NCBI GenBank assembly: GCA_945877405.1
Contig: CAMCSA010000002.1
Location: forward strand, 60,821 to 124,820
Source of the DNA: an uncultured Erysipelotrichaceae bacterium
GTDB lineage: Bacteria; Bacillota_I; Bacilli_A; Erysipelotrichales; Erysipelotrichaceae
Direction: 5' to 3'
Length of the DNA stretch: 64,000 nucleotides
Part shown: piece by piece, positions 24,545 to 33,699 of the stretch
Position numbering within the stretch: position 1 is the first letter of the stretch
Layout of the letters: the number at the start of each line of letters is the position of its first letter
Position numbers and translations under genes: made by a program
The notes under the pieces: model-generated
The model's input: the letters and a program-made list of their open reading frames with translations, nothing else
The model's database searches: none
Told to the model about the DNA's origin: nothing

Positions 24545-26629
24545 ATGGCATACAGAAATGACAGAAATGATTTTAACCTGGATGAAACAGCTGAACTTCC
24601 TAAGGTACCACATGAAACAACAGATATTCCGAAGTTCGGATTTCCAAAAGATCCAGAAGAACTGATGGAACATGATGTGCCATTTAAAGGTACTCAGCAT
24701 GAAACAACAGATATTCCTTCCTTCCCAAAGGATCCGGAAGAGGATCTGGATCAAACTCAGGATCTTCCTGTATTGGAAGAAGCTGAAACTCCAAAGAAAA
24801 CTCCAAAGAATAAAAAGGGAACATTCAAAAAGAATCCGAAGGGATTGAATATCTTCATGACAGTGATTACTGTCATTGTTAATGCCCTGGTTACATTCAT
24901 GATGTTCCAGGTAACACGTTATGCGGCAATCGGAAAGGATATTTTCCTGTATCTGAATATCGGTGTACTTGTCGTTGTTTTACTGATTGATCTTTTACTG
25001 ATGGTTGTCATCCGTACAAGAAAGATTGCAGTTTTTGTGATCGACCTGCTTGTACTATGTCTTTTCCTTGGTGCTGGTGGTTATGGTACCTATGTACTGG
25101 CTGAAGTAAACAGGAATATGGATAAGATTACAGATACGAAAGAAACAGAAAAGGAAGTATCTGCAAGTCTGGTCATCTACAGCGGCACAGATGGAGATCC
25201 TATTGTAAATCTGGAAGATCTGGAAGGAAGAAAAGTCGGTATTTCGACTGGTTCCAATACAGGCAAGATTGCAGTGAAAAAACTAGAGAATGATAACATC
25301 AATGTTGAGCTGGTTGAGTGTGCCGGCTATGATGAAGTAATGAAATCATTGATTGATGGTACGATTGATTGTGCGGTGTTAAGTACAAACTGGGAAAGTC
25401 AGTTCAAAGACGATTCTGCGTTAGGAGATTATCTTTCAAGTATGTCTGTACTGTCATCTTTTTCTGATACGGTTGCATCGGAAGGAATTGCTGGAGCAGA
25501 CAAGGATATCACAAAAGAACCGTTTACTGTTTTACTGTCAGGTGAAAATGAAGGTTTGGCAGACACAATCATTCTGATGAGTGTTAACCCAATCAGTATG
25601 AAGGTTACAATGGTATCAATCCCACGAGACTCCTATGTGCCAATTTCATGTTACGGCGGGGGTAAATCAAAAATCAACAGTTCACATGCTACCTCAGAGG
25701 CTTGTCTGGTAGAAACGGTAGAAGATCTGACGGGAATAAGTATCGACTACACAATAGAATTCAATTTCGCGTCGGTTATTCAGGTTGTAGATGCAGTTGG
25801 TGGAATTGAAGTAAATAATCCTGTAGAATTCGTCGGACAGTGTTGGGATGTAGAAACAGACAGTCTGGTAAATCTGATCATTCCGGCAGGAGAAGGAGTT
25901 CATTTAAATGGGCAGATGGCATTGGGATTTGCTCGAGAACGTTATGCTTTTGAAGATGGAGATTTTGCAAGACAGCGTCACCAGCAGGAAGTTATTGAAC
26001 AGGTTGTTGGAAAACTGATGGCATCAAAGAGCCCGCAGATGTTCCTGGATGTTCTGGCTGCGGCTGGAGAAAACATTAAGACTAATTTTTCTGTTAATCA
26101 GATGACGAGTTTTATCAATTATGCTTTACAAAAATCACAGAGATATTATGATCAGGGCAATATTGCAGGTATCTTTAATTTTGTTTCATCTCGTGAATAT
26201 GGATATAGTACAATGGTGTGGAATGAAGGTCTGCAGATGAGTCTATATACATATAACCTGTTTAATGGCTCTATCAGAGATAATTCTTTAGCTACAGAAC
26301 GAAATCTGAATCTAAATGCTCCGTATTCTGTACCAGAAGCTGTCAGCTGGAGCGCAAATACAACATATATTCCGGATCCGATCAGTTACGAATGGTATAC
26401 AGAAACAATGATACAGAATGTTGATCCACCGGTTGTTGAGCAACCATCTGTGACAGAAGAACCTGTTATAGAGACTCCTCCTGTAGAACAGCCTACAGTT
26501 GTAGAACAATTACCGGTTACGGATGGCTCAACTGCTGAGGAACCACCGGTGATTGAAAATACACCAGTAGAAGAATCACCTGCTGAAGTTCCACAGGAGC
26601 CATCAGGGGAGGCAGGAACGGGTGAATAG
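24545..26629 (+). CDS. LCP family wall-polymer ligase with extra middle domain
   Basis: LCP (LytR-CpsA-Psr) enzymes transfer lipid-linked glycans to peptidoglycan. The 694-residue product has a cytoplasmic acidic head with a repeated unit (HETTDIP..FPKDPEE at 23-39 and 52-66), three hydrophobic segments (about 101-121, 133-155, 161-186), a middle domain resembling part of a periplasmic solute-binding protein (205-315: EGRKVGISTGSNTG, GYDEVMKSLIDGTIDCAVLS), then the LCP domain with SIPRDSYV (R361, D362), and a Pro/Glu/Val-rich tail (640-694). The usual LCP protein is about 300-400 residues with one anchor. AAGGAGGT precedes the start. Confidence 0.9.
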   Translation: MAYRNDRNDFNLDETAELPKVPHETTDIPKFGFPKDPEELMEHDVPFKGTQHETTDIPSFPKDPEEDLDQTQDLPVLEEAETPKKTPKNKKGTFKKNPKGLNIFMTVITVIVNALVTFMMFQVTRYAAIGKDIFLYLNIGVLVVVLLIDLLLMVVIRTRKIAVFVIDLLVLCLFLGAGGYGTYVLAEVNRNMDKITDTKETEKEVSASLVIYSGTDGDPIVNLEDLEGRKVGISTGSNTGKIAVKKLENDNINVELVECAGYDEVMKSLIDGTIDCAVLSTNWESQFKDDSALGDYLSSMSVLSSFSDTVASEGIAGADKDITKEPFTVLLSGENEGLADTIILMSVNPISMKVTMVSIPRDSYVPISCYGGGKSKINSSHATSEACLVETVEDLTGISIDYTIEFNFASVIQVVDAVGGIEVNNPVEFVGQCWDVETDSLVNLIIPAGEGVHLNGQMALGFARERYAFEDGDFARQRHQQEVIEQVVGKLMASKSPQMFLDVLAAAGENIKTNFSVNQMTSFINYALQKSQRYYDQGNIAGIFNFVSSREYGYSTMVWNEGLQMSLYTYNLFNGSIRDNSLATERNLNLNAPYSVPEAVSWSANTTYIPDPISYEWYTETMIQNVDPPVVEQPSVTEEPVIETPPVEQPTVVEQLPVTDGSTAEEPPVIENTPVEESPAEVPQEPSGEAGTGE

Positions 26630-26643
26630 ACCGAATAGCTTTC

Positions 26644-26673
26644 AAGGTATCCGAGAAACCGGATACCTTTTTT
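26644..26673 (+). terminator. Intrinsic terminator after the first LCP gene
   Basis: GGTATCCG (26646-26653) and CGGATACC (26660-26667) form an eight-base stem around AGAAAC, extended by AA/TT pairs and followed by TTTTTT. Confidence 0.92.
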
Positions 26674-26709
26674 CATCTGATTCTTGATTTTAATGGTTTT
26701 CAATCTACA

Positions 26710-27521
26710 ATGTGTTTTACAGGATGGAATCCGATGGGATATACTTCACTTTATAAAACATCTTTTACAAGAGATGTGGAAAAAGAATATTGGAAAAGAA
26801 TTGTTAGTGATTGCACATTTTCTTTTACAATTGGTCCATATCAGAATTCATCTTTTGTGATGATGTGCGATGAATCAAAAGATCTTGTGAATGAAATCGA
26901 GACATTGACTACTCAGCTATCCAAATTACATGCCACCGGCAGGAAAAATCATGAAATGATCGCAGATGAAATCATCTGCACGAACATGATTGAAGGAATA
27001 TCGTGCAGTAAAGAAGATGTTGATCGGCTGAGAAAACTGTATGATGAACTTCTTTTGAATGAAATCAGAAGTACAGAACCTGAAAACCTGCCGGATGGAA
27101 CATTATTCAGAAAAGATCCACTGAATGTAGGTGCCTCTTATGTGGCTATTCATACTGGTGTTTATCCTGAAAGAAGGATTATTTTCTGCATGGATACGGC
27201 ATCATCTGTTTTGAATAATGATCAGATGCCCTATCCTGTCAGGATTGCATTATTTCTGTGGTTTTATACATCCCTTCTATGATGGAAATGAACGTTTTCC
27301 AGATATATGTCAAGTTATTATCTTTCCATGATGACTCATCCGTTAGTTAGTATGCTGGTGGCATCGGCTGCTGGAACAGACGGAAAGATTATTATCGGAA
27401 ATTGAAAATCACGAACGATATCAGGGACAGAGGAGATCATACCTATTTTGTGATCATGTTCCTTGATATACTGAAAGGACAGATGAAAGATATGTTGGAT
27501 ACCGAAAAGGAGTATGCATGA
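26710..27521 (+). pseudogene. Decayed Fic domain protein gene
   Basis: Fic enzymes usually transfer AMP to target proteins. The first 190 codons are open and show a Fic N-terminal region (ADEIICTNMIEGI, then a late VGASYVAIHTGVYPE). The frame then stops at 27282. The Fic signature appears in the next frame at 27269 as HPFYDGNERF instead of HPFxDGNGR. The protein continues in a third frame (RYMSSYYLSMMTHPLVSML), then another (EIENHERYQGQ), then RGDHTYFVIMFLDILKG to a stop at 27519-27521. At least four frameshifts and a changed motif show that it is dead. Its final stop overlaps the start of the next gene (ATGA). The start could also be ATG 26734. Confidence 0.85.
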
Positions 27522-28705
27522 AAAAACAGGGATACTATACAACCGGTGAGTTTGCTGAAAAGGCACATGTTACTTTGCGTACCATCCGCTGGTATGACAG
27601 TAAGAATCTTCTGAAGCCAAGTGGATATACAGAAGGAGGAGCAAGATTGTATACAGATGCAGATCTTGCCAAACTGCAGCAGATTCTGCTGTTCAAATAT
27701 CTTGGCTTTTCTCTGGATGATATCAGGGAAATGATCATGACAGGAAGTGATGAGGAATACCTGTTAGGATCATTGGATATTCAGAAAAAACTTGTACAGG
27801 AAAAGATCGAAGAGCTGAATGATGTTTATCAGGCTTTGGATAAAACTAAGGAAGCAATTGAAAAACACCATGGAAAAGAATTGAATGCCATGTTGAATCT
27901 GATTCATATCACTGGTGCAGATCAGTCACTCAAAACGCAGTATCTGAATTCTACCAATGTATCGGCAAGAATCAGGCTTCACAGTGAATATTCCATCAAT
28001 CAGGAAGGCTGGTTTCCATGGCTGTATCGGATGTCTGATATACAAGATGGCATGAACATACTGGAAATCGGTTGCGGTAATGGAGCGTTATGGCTGGAAA
28101 ACATGAATCACATTCCACCAGATGTTCATATCACGTTAAGTGATATTTCAGAAGGCATGTTAAGAGATGCAAGGAATTCCATTAATGATGAAAGATTTTC
28201 CTTTTCCTGTTTCAATGCAGAAAAGATACCATTTGATGATGAATCATTTGATGTGGTATATGCCAATCATATGCTGTTTTATTGTGATGATATCAATCTA
28301 GTATTACAGGAATGTCATCGTGTATTAAAGAAAGGTGGAAAACTGATCTGCAGTACATACAGTAAAAGACATATGAAAGAAATAACAGAGTTAGTACAGG
28401 AATTTGACAAGGACATTGTATTATCTTCTGATGTCCTGTATGAAAGATTTGGGTTGGATAATGGAAGTGGTATTCTGAGCAGGTACTTTGATTGTGTGGA
28501 ATGTATCCGGTATGAGGATTCCATAGAAATCAATGACAGTGAACCGTTAATCAACTATATTGTTTCCTGCCATGGGAATCAGAACAGAATACTGATTGAT
28601 CACTATCGTGAGTTCAGATATTTTGTGGCAGATAAGGTTAAAAACGGCTTTCATATCACAAAAGATGCCGGGATATTTGTTAACAGAAAGGGAAAGCAGA
28701 CATGA
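27518..28705 (+). CDS. MerR-type regulator fused to a SAM-dependent methyltransferase
   Basis: Residues 6-75 are a MerR helix-turn-helix (YYTTGEFAEKAHVTLRTIRW and GARLYTDADLAKLQQ), 85-120 a likely dimerising coiled coil, and 150-395 a class I methyltransferase with motif I LEIGCGNG (182-189), LSDISEGML and FDVVYANHML. Normally the MerR C-terminal part binds a ligand; here it is an enzyme domain that could bind S-adenosylmethionine. The target of either half is unknown. AAGGAG precedes the start, which overlaps the final stop of the fic remnant. A GT2 gene follows with a four-base overlap. Confidence 0.88.
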   Translation: MKKQGYYTTGEFAEKAHVTLRTIRWYDSKNLLKPSGYTEGGARLYTDADLAKLQQILLFKYLGFSLDDIREMIMTGSDEEYLLGSLDIQKKLVQEKIEELNDVYQALDKTKEAIEKHHGKELNAMLNLIHITGADQSLKTQYLNSTNVSARIRLHSEYSINQEGWFPWLYRMSDIQDGMNILEIGCGNGALWLENMNHIPPDVHITLSDISEGMLRDARNSINDERFSFSCFNAEKIPFDDESFDVVYANHMLFYCDDINLVLQECHRVLKKGGKLICSTYSKRHMKEITELVQEFDKDIVLSSDVLYERFGLDNGSGILSRYFDCVECIRYEDSIEINDSEPLINYIVSCHGNQNRILIDHYREFRYFVADKVKNGFHITKDAGIFVNRKGKQT

Positions 28706-29451
28706 AATACTACGGAATACTTGTTGTTTATAATATGGATATCTCTGAATCGGTATCATATCAGTTTATGAAACAACATAAAGAAATCAGTCTGATCATT
28801 GTAGACAACAGTGATCATGATTTCGGTAATAGAGAAATAGTTGATGGCGATGGAAATACATACTTGTCTATGAATGGAAATTATGGATTATCTAAAGCCT
28901 ATAATACAGCTTTAGATTGGATACAGGAAAACTATCCTGAAATGGATGGGTATGTGATTCTTCTTGATGATGATACTTCGTTAAATAAAGAATATCTTGA
29001 GGAAGTAAAAAAAGTATGTTGTGATATCGCAGTACCGGTAGTCAAAGCAAAAAATTTCATTATTTCCCCGTGTCAAGTAAAGCATGATATTGTGAGCAGA
29101 TGGGACGGTATTTCAGTTTTATCCGATTTTTCCGCTATCAACAGTGGAATGGTGATATCACTTACTCTTTTCAAAAATTACAGATATGATGAAAACCTCT
29201 TTCTTGATTTTGTAGATCATCAATTTATGAAGGATATGAAGATGAAAAACATTCAGATCATGAACGCATACCTGGAACAATCGTTCTCTGGTATAGAAAC
29301 ATTAGCTACTTGTGATAATAACATCCGATTTAGGATTTTCAAAAAAGACAGCAGATATTTCTATAGAAATCATTTGTTTAAGTATATGTATGTTGTAAGT
29401 AAGAGAGTAATACGTCTTAGTATCTCATTGATAAAAAAACACAAAAGATGA
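28702..29451 (+). CDS. GT2 family glycosyltransferase (rhamnosyltransferase-like)
   Basis: The 249-residue product begins MKYYGILVVYNMDI, has VDNSDHDFG, NYGLSKAYNTALDW and the metal-binding YVILLDDDTSLN. The overall pattern is that of short GT2 enzymes related to RfbF-type rhamnosyltransferases, which act at the inner membrane face on lipid-linked glycans. ATG 28702 overlaps the previous stop by four bases, so it is translationally coupled to the MerR-methyltransferase gene, an unusual partner. Substrate is inferred only. Confidence 0.8.
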   Translation: MKYYGILVVYNMDISESVSYQFMKQHKEISLIIVDNSDHDFGNREIVDGDGNTYLSMNGNYGLSKAYNTALDWIQENYPEMDGYVILLDDDTSLNKEYLEEVKKVCCDIAVPVVKAKNFIISPCQVKHDIVSRWDGISVLSDFSAINSGMVISLTLFKNYRYDENLFLDFVDHQFMKDMKMKNIQIMNAYLEQSFSGIETLATCDNNIRFRIFKKDSRYFYRNHLFKYMYVVSKRVIRLSISLIKKHKR

Positions 29452-29506
29452 GAAAGAATAACTTTACAAAGCAACATTTTTCTTATTCCTGAGGTAAAAT
29501 AAAGAG

Positions 29507-29528
29507 GTTATCATTTTGGGTTGATAAC
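29507..29528. promoter_or_regulatory. Inverted repeat upstream of the C39-like peptidase gene
   Basis: GTTATCA (29507-29513) and TGATAAC (29522-29528) are perfect seven-base arms with an eight-base gap. A TAAAAT (29495-29500) stands just upstream, so this could be an operator or early leader hairpin. Confidence 0.35.
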
Positions 29529-29589
29529 ATTTAGGTATACCGCAGTTCATAAAGGGGAAGTGTGTATCTAAATATTCAAAGGGAGATAT

Positions 29590-30639
29590 ATGAAGAAAAT
29601 TAAGGTATTATTGTTAATAATGTGTCTTTTTGCAGGAATTGTTCCAGTAAAAGCTGAAGAAGATCAAAATACAGTTTATGGTAATAGAATGTGGAGGTTG
29701 TATAACCCTAATTCAGGTGAACATTTTTATACAAGCAATACGGATGAAAGAAACAATGTATACAATCATGGCTGGAGAATGGAAGGATATGGATGGTGTG
29801 CTCCATCTGAATCCACTAATCCAGTGTATCGAATGTATAATCCTAACGCCGGTGATCATCATTACACACTTGATGTAAATGAAAGGGATGTTCTTGTTAC
29901 TAAAGGGTGGAGATACGAAGGAGTAGGCTGGTATTCAGATGATAATCAGACAGTACCTGTATATAGAGAATACAATCCTAATGCAAGAACAGGAACTCAT
30001 AATTTTACAACGAATATGGAAGAACATGTGAATCTTATTTCAGCTGGATGGATAGATGAAGGTGTTGCGTGGTATGCAAGTGATTATGGAGGATCGGACG
30101 ATTACGGGCAACCATTGCCTATCAGAGTTCCATTTTACGATCAATTTGATCCACGGTGGGCAAATAAAGTCTATGGGCAATATACATTTGGTAAAACAGG
30201 ATGTGGATGTACAGCAATTGCTATGATTATTACCGGAACAACGGGAAATGAAGTGCTACCAGATACTGTAGGTGATTTCCTGAATCAAGTTGGTACATAT
30301 AACTATTCCTCTTATGGTAATACGGGGTCATCAAATATCAAGGCTGCTGATCACTGGAATGTTAAAGTTGAACCAATATACTCATATGATGAGATGGTAA
30401 TGCAGTTGCAGGCTGGAAAAATATTGTATGTTGCTGAAGATCCAGGTATTTTCACTAGGGAAGGTACTACACATGCATTAGTAGTATTTGGAAATGATCC
30501 TAATAATGTAACTGTCTATGATCCAAATGAAGGAAGGACAAACGGTACATATCATGCAAATGTGATATGGGATCAAAGGTCGACAGATCCAACTGATAAT
30601 GATACTGGTAATACATTCTTTGCCTACTCTAGATATTAA
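29590..30639 (+). CDS. Secreted C39-like cysteine peptidase with DUF5648-type repeats
   Basis: The 349-residue product has a signal peptide (1-22, ending VPVKA), three repeats of about 40 residues (34-70, 78-115, 123-162) each with a YNPN..GxHxxT core and a GW..EG.xW end, like DUF5648, and a C39-like peptidase domain from 178. Catalytic residues appear as C205 (TGCGCTAIAM), H295 (TTHALVVFG) and D311 (VYDPNEG). No wall-sorting signal or membrane anchor is seen, so it is probably released or held by its repeats. AAAGGGAGA precedes the start. The gene is AT-rich and stands alone before a strong terminator. Confidence 0.85.
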   Translation: MKKIKVLLLIMCLFAGIVPVKAEEDQNTVYGNRMWRLYNPNSGEHFYTSNTDERNNVYNHGWRMEGYGWCAPSESTNPVYRMYNPNAGDHHYTLDVNERDVLVTKGWRYEGVGWYSDDNQTVPVYREYNPNARTGTHNFTTNMEEHVNLISAGWIDEGVAWYASDYGGSDDYGQPLPIRVPFYDQFDPRWANKVYGQYTFGKTGCGCTAIAMIITGTTGNEVLPDTVGDFLNQVGTYNYSSYGNTGSSNIKAADHWNVKVEPIYSYDEMVMQLQAGKILYVAEDPGIFTREGTTHALVVFGNDPNNVTVYDPNEGRTNGTYHANVIWDQRSTDPTDNDTGNTFFAYSRY

Positions 30640-30715
30640 AAAACGATAAGAAAAAGAATGATTGATACTATAGCGAATTTCTAAAAAGTTGAGGCTATGA
30701 ACCACAATAGTCTTC

Positions 30716-30760
30716 GAATTGTGTGAAATAATGTGAATTTCATACAATTCTTTCTTTTTT
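30716..30760 (+). terminator. Strong intrinsic terminator
   Basis: GAATTGTGTGAAAT (30716-30729) and ATTTCATACAATTC (30737-30750) form a 14-base stem with one G-U pair and a seven-base loop, followed by TTTCTTTTTT. Confidence 0.92.
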
Positions 30761-30762
30761 AC

Positions 30763-30791
30763 TTGTACATGACGTAACGTAATCTTATAAG
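30763..30791 (+). promoter_or_regulatory. Promoter of the dTDP-rhamnose operon
   Basis: TTGTAC (30763-30768) and TATAAG (30786-30791) are 17 bases apart, immediately after the preceding terminator and about 30 bases before rmlA. Confidence 0.7.
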
Positions 30792-30823
30792 ATGGCAATG
30801 TAGTAAAAAACCAGGAGGTTAGT

Positions 30824-31738
30824 ATGAAAGGTATTATTCTGGCAGGTGGATCCGGAACACGTCTGTATCCACTGACACGCGTAACATCCAAGCAGTTATT
30901 ACCGGTTTATGACAAGCCGATGATCTTCTATCCGATCAGTACACTGATGCTGGCTGGTATCAGAGATATTCTGATCATCTCCACACCTCAGGATCTTCCA
31001 AACTTCGAAAGACTGTTAGGTGATGGCAGTGAATTCGGGGTTCATTTTGAATACAAGGTACAGGAAGTTCCAAATGGACTTGCACAGGCATTTGTATTAG
31101 GTGAAGAATTCATTGGAGATGACAATGTATGTCTGGTACTTGGCGATAACATCTTCTATGGCAATCATTTTGGAAGAATGTTAAGAGCTGCAGTCAGAAA
31201 TGCAGAAGAGAATGGACGTGCAACTGTATTTGGCAAATATGTCAATGATCCGGAAAGATTCGGTATCGCTGAATTTGATGAAAGTGGTGCTGTTATCTCT
31301 TTGGAAGAAAAGCCTGCAAATCCTAAGAGTAACTATGCGGTAGTAGGTCTTTACTTCTATGACAACAGAGTTGTTGAATATGCAAAGAAACTTGAACCAT
31401 CTGCACGTGGTGAATATGAGATTACGGATCTGAACAGAATCTATCTGGAAAATGGTGATCTGGATTGTCAGGTGCTGGGCAGAGGTTTCTCCTGGATTGA
31501 TACTGGTACGATTGAATCCATGGCAGAAGCAACAAACTATGTACGTTCCATCGAACACATTCAGGGAATCAGAATCTCTGTTCCTGAAGAAATTGCTTTC
31601 TACAACAAGTGGATTGATGAAAATCAGCTGCTGGCTACAGCAGATGTATATGGTAAGAGCCCTTACGGTGATTATCTGAGAAACCTGGCAAAAAACAGCA
31701 TCCAGGGACCAATTAACAAGCAGAGCAAAGGAGAATAA
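30824..31738 (+). CDS. rmlA: Glucose-1-phosphate thymidylyltransferase
   Basis: This enzyme makes dTDP-glucose from dTTP and glucose-1-phosphate, the first step to dTDP-L-rhamnose. The nucleotide-binding [20 protein letters not shown] (residues 8-27) and the [24 protein letters not shown] and [12 protein letters not shown] motifs are characteristic. The 304-residue length is a little above the usual 290, with a short C-terminal tail. ACCAGGAGGT precedes the start. It leads the four-gene rml operon. Confidence 0.96.
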   Translation: MKGIILAGGSGTRLYPLTRVTSKQLLPVYDKPMIFYPISTLMLAGIRDILIISTPQDLPNFERLLGDGSEFGVHFEYKVQEVPNGLAQAFVLGEEFIGDDNVCLVLGDNIFYGNHFGRMLRAAVRNAEENGRATVFGKYVNDPERFGIAEFDESGAVISLEEKPANPKSNYAVVGLYFYDNRVVEYAKKLEPSARGEYEITDLNRIYLENGDLDCQVLGRGFSWIDTGTIESMAEATNYVRSIEHIQGIRISVPEEIAFYNKWIDENQLLATADVYGKSPYGDYLRNLAKNSIQGPINKQSKGE

Positions 31739-31741
31739 AAA

Positions 31742-32773
31742 ATGAATATTTTAGTAACAGGCGGTGCCGGCTTTATCGGCAGTAACTTCGTATTCCTCGA
31801 ACTCAAGGAACATCCGGAAGACAGAATCATCTGTGTTGACAAACTGACTTATGCAGGAAATCTGAAGACATTAAAGGATGTTATGGACAACCCTCAGTTC
31901 GTATTCTATAAGACAGATATCTGTGATCGTGAAGCAATCGATGAAATCTTTGCCAAGGAAAGACCTGACATCGTTGTCAACTTCGCAGCAGAATCCCATG
32001 TTGACCGTTCCATTGAAAACCCTGAAGTATTCCTTGAAACAAACATCATCGGTACTTCTGTTCTGATGGATGCATCCCGTAAGTATGGCGTCAAGAGATA
32101 CCATCAGGTATCCACGGATGAAGTCTATGGTGACCTGCCATTAGACAGACCTGATCTGTTCTTTACAGAGAATACACCACTGCATACATCTTCTCCATAT
32201 TCTTCTTCCAAGGCTGGAGCAGACTTATTAGTAAATGCATACCACAGAACATTCGGTTTACCGACAACGATTTCCAGATGTTCCAATAACTATGGTCCAT
32301 ATCAGTTCCCTGAAAAACTGATTCCTCTGATGATTGCCAATGCACTGGCTGATAAGAACCTTCCTGTATATGGTGAAGGCATCAATGTCCGTGACTGGCT
32401 GTATGTGGAAGATCACTGCAAGGCAATTGATCTGATTATCCGTAAGGGTACAGTTGGTGAAGTATACAACATCGGTGGTCATAACGAAATGAGAAACATC
32501 GATATCGTTAAAATTATTCTTGAAGAACTTGGCAAGCCTGAATCTCTGATTGTACATGTTACAGACAGAAAGGGTCATGACCAGAGATATGCGATTGATC
32601 CTGCAAAGATTCACGCTGAACTGGGCTGGCTGCCGGAAACAATGTTCAAGGATGGTATCAAGAAGACAATCAGATGGTACCTTGATAACAAGGAATGGTG
32701 GGAAGACATCATTTCCGGTGATTATCAGAACTACTATGCTGAAATGTATGGCAAGAAGGAAGTAATTGACTGA
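31742..32773 (+). CDS. rmlB: dTDP-glucose 4,6-dehydratase
   Basis: The second rhamnose-pathway enzyme, forming dTDP-4-keto-6-deoxyglucose. The NAD-binding GGAGFIGSNF (7-16), the NFAAESHVDRSI motif, the catalytic THE/TDE-type STDEVYGD, and the YSSSKAGAD segment with the YxxxK pair are visible. The 343-residue length is typical. It starts three bases after rmlA behind AAAGGAGAA, and its stop overlaps the start of rmlD by one base. Confidence 0.97.
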   Translation: MNILVTGGAGFIGSNFVFLELKEHPEDRIICVDKLTYAGNLKTLKDVMDNPQFVFYKTDICDREAIDEIFAKERPDIVVNFAAESHVDRSIENPEVFLETNIIGTSVLMDASRKYGVKRYHQVSTDEVYGDLPLDRPDLFFTENTPLHTSSPYSSSKAGADLLVNAYHRTFGLPTTISRCSNNYGPYQFPEKLIPLMIANALADKNLPVYGEGINVRDWLYVEDHCKAIDLIIRKGTVGEVYNIGGHNEMRNIDIVKIILEELGKPESLIVHVTDRKGHDQRYAIDPAKIHAELGWLPETMFKDGIKKTIRWYLDNKEWWEDIISGDYQNYYAEMYGKKEVID

Positions 32774-33696
32774 TGAAGGCATTTGTGACAGGCGTCGGAG
32801 GACAGCTTGGACATGATGTGATGAATGAGCTGGCAAAAAGAGGCTATGAAGGTGTAGGCTCTGATATTCAGCCTGTTTATTCTGGTGTCCAGGATGGTAC
32901 TCCTGTTACACAGGCACCATATATCTCAATGGATATTACAGATGCAGAATCTGTAAAGAAAGTCATTACAGAAGTCAATCCGGATGTTGTTATTCATTGT
33001 GCAGCATGGACTGCTGTGGATATGGCTGAAGATGATGACAAGGTAGAAAAAGTAAGAGCCATCAATGCAGGTGGTACACAGAACATCGCAGATGTCTGTA
33101 AGGCACTGAACTGTAAGATGATGTACATCTCTACAGACTATGTATTTGATGGTCAGGGCATTGAACCTTGGACTCCGGACTGCAAGGACTACAATCCGAT
33201 CAATGTCTATGGAAAGACAAAACTGGAAGGTGAACTGGCAGTATCCAATACTCTTGAAAAGTACTTCATTGTCCGTATTGCGTGGGTATTTGGTAAAAAC
33301 GGTAAGAACTTCATCAAGACCATGCTTAAGGTCGGAAAGAACCACGATGAAGTAAGAGTTGTCAATGACCAGATCGGCACACCTACCTATACATTTGATC
33401 TTGCCAGACTGCTTGTAGACATGGTGGGAACAGAAAAGTACGGTTACTATCATGCGACAAATGAGGGCGGCTATATTTCCTGGTATGATTTCACAAAGGA
33501 GATCTACAGAGTTGCCGGTTATTCCACAAAGGTAACTCCTGTAACAACAGAAGAGTATGGTTTAAGCAAGGCTGCGCGTCCATTCAATTCCAGACTGGAT
33601 AAGTCAAAACTTGTTGAAAACGGTTTTGAACCATTACCAACATGGCAGGATGCAGTCAGAAGATATATTGATGAACTGGATATGGAGAATCTTTAA
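32773..33696 (+). CDS. rmlD: dTDP-4-dehydrorhamnose reductase
   Basis: This enzyme carries out the last step to dTDP-L-rhamnose, using NAD(P)H. The Rossmann motif is VTGVGGQLGHDV (5-16); CAAWTAVDMAEDD, YISTDYVFDG and NVYGKTKLEGE (with the YxxxK pair) follow, then FIVRIAWVFG. The 307-residue length is slightly above the usual 285. The order rmlA-B-D-C differs from the enteric B-D-A-C order but is a coherent operon here. Confidence 0.96.
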   Translation: MKAFVTGVGGQLGHDVMNELAKRGYEGVGSDIQPVYSGVQDGTPVTQAPYISMDITDAESVKKVITEVNPDVVIHCAAWTAVDMAEDDDKVEKVRAINAGGTQNIADVCKALNCKMMYISTDYVFDGQGIEPWTPDCKDYNPINVYGKTKLEGELAVSNTLEKYFIVRIAWVFGKNGKNFIKTMLKVGKNHDEVRVVNDQIGTPTYTFDLARLLVDMVGTEKYGYYHATNEGGYISWYDFTKEIYRVAGYSTKVTPVTTEEYGLSKAARPFNSRLDKSKLVENGFEPLPTWQDAVRRYIDELDMENL

Positions 33697-33699
33697 ACG

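Noticed and set aside
24611..24745. Repeated DNA in the LCP gene as a CRISPR-like or mobile repeat
   Set aside because: Only two in-frame copies inside a coding region; it is a protein repeat.
29690..30080. Three similar blocks in the C39-like peptidase gene as a DNA repeat array
   Set aside because: Similarity is at protein level (DUF5648-type repeats); the DNA copies have diverged.
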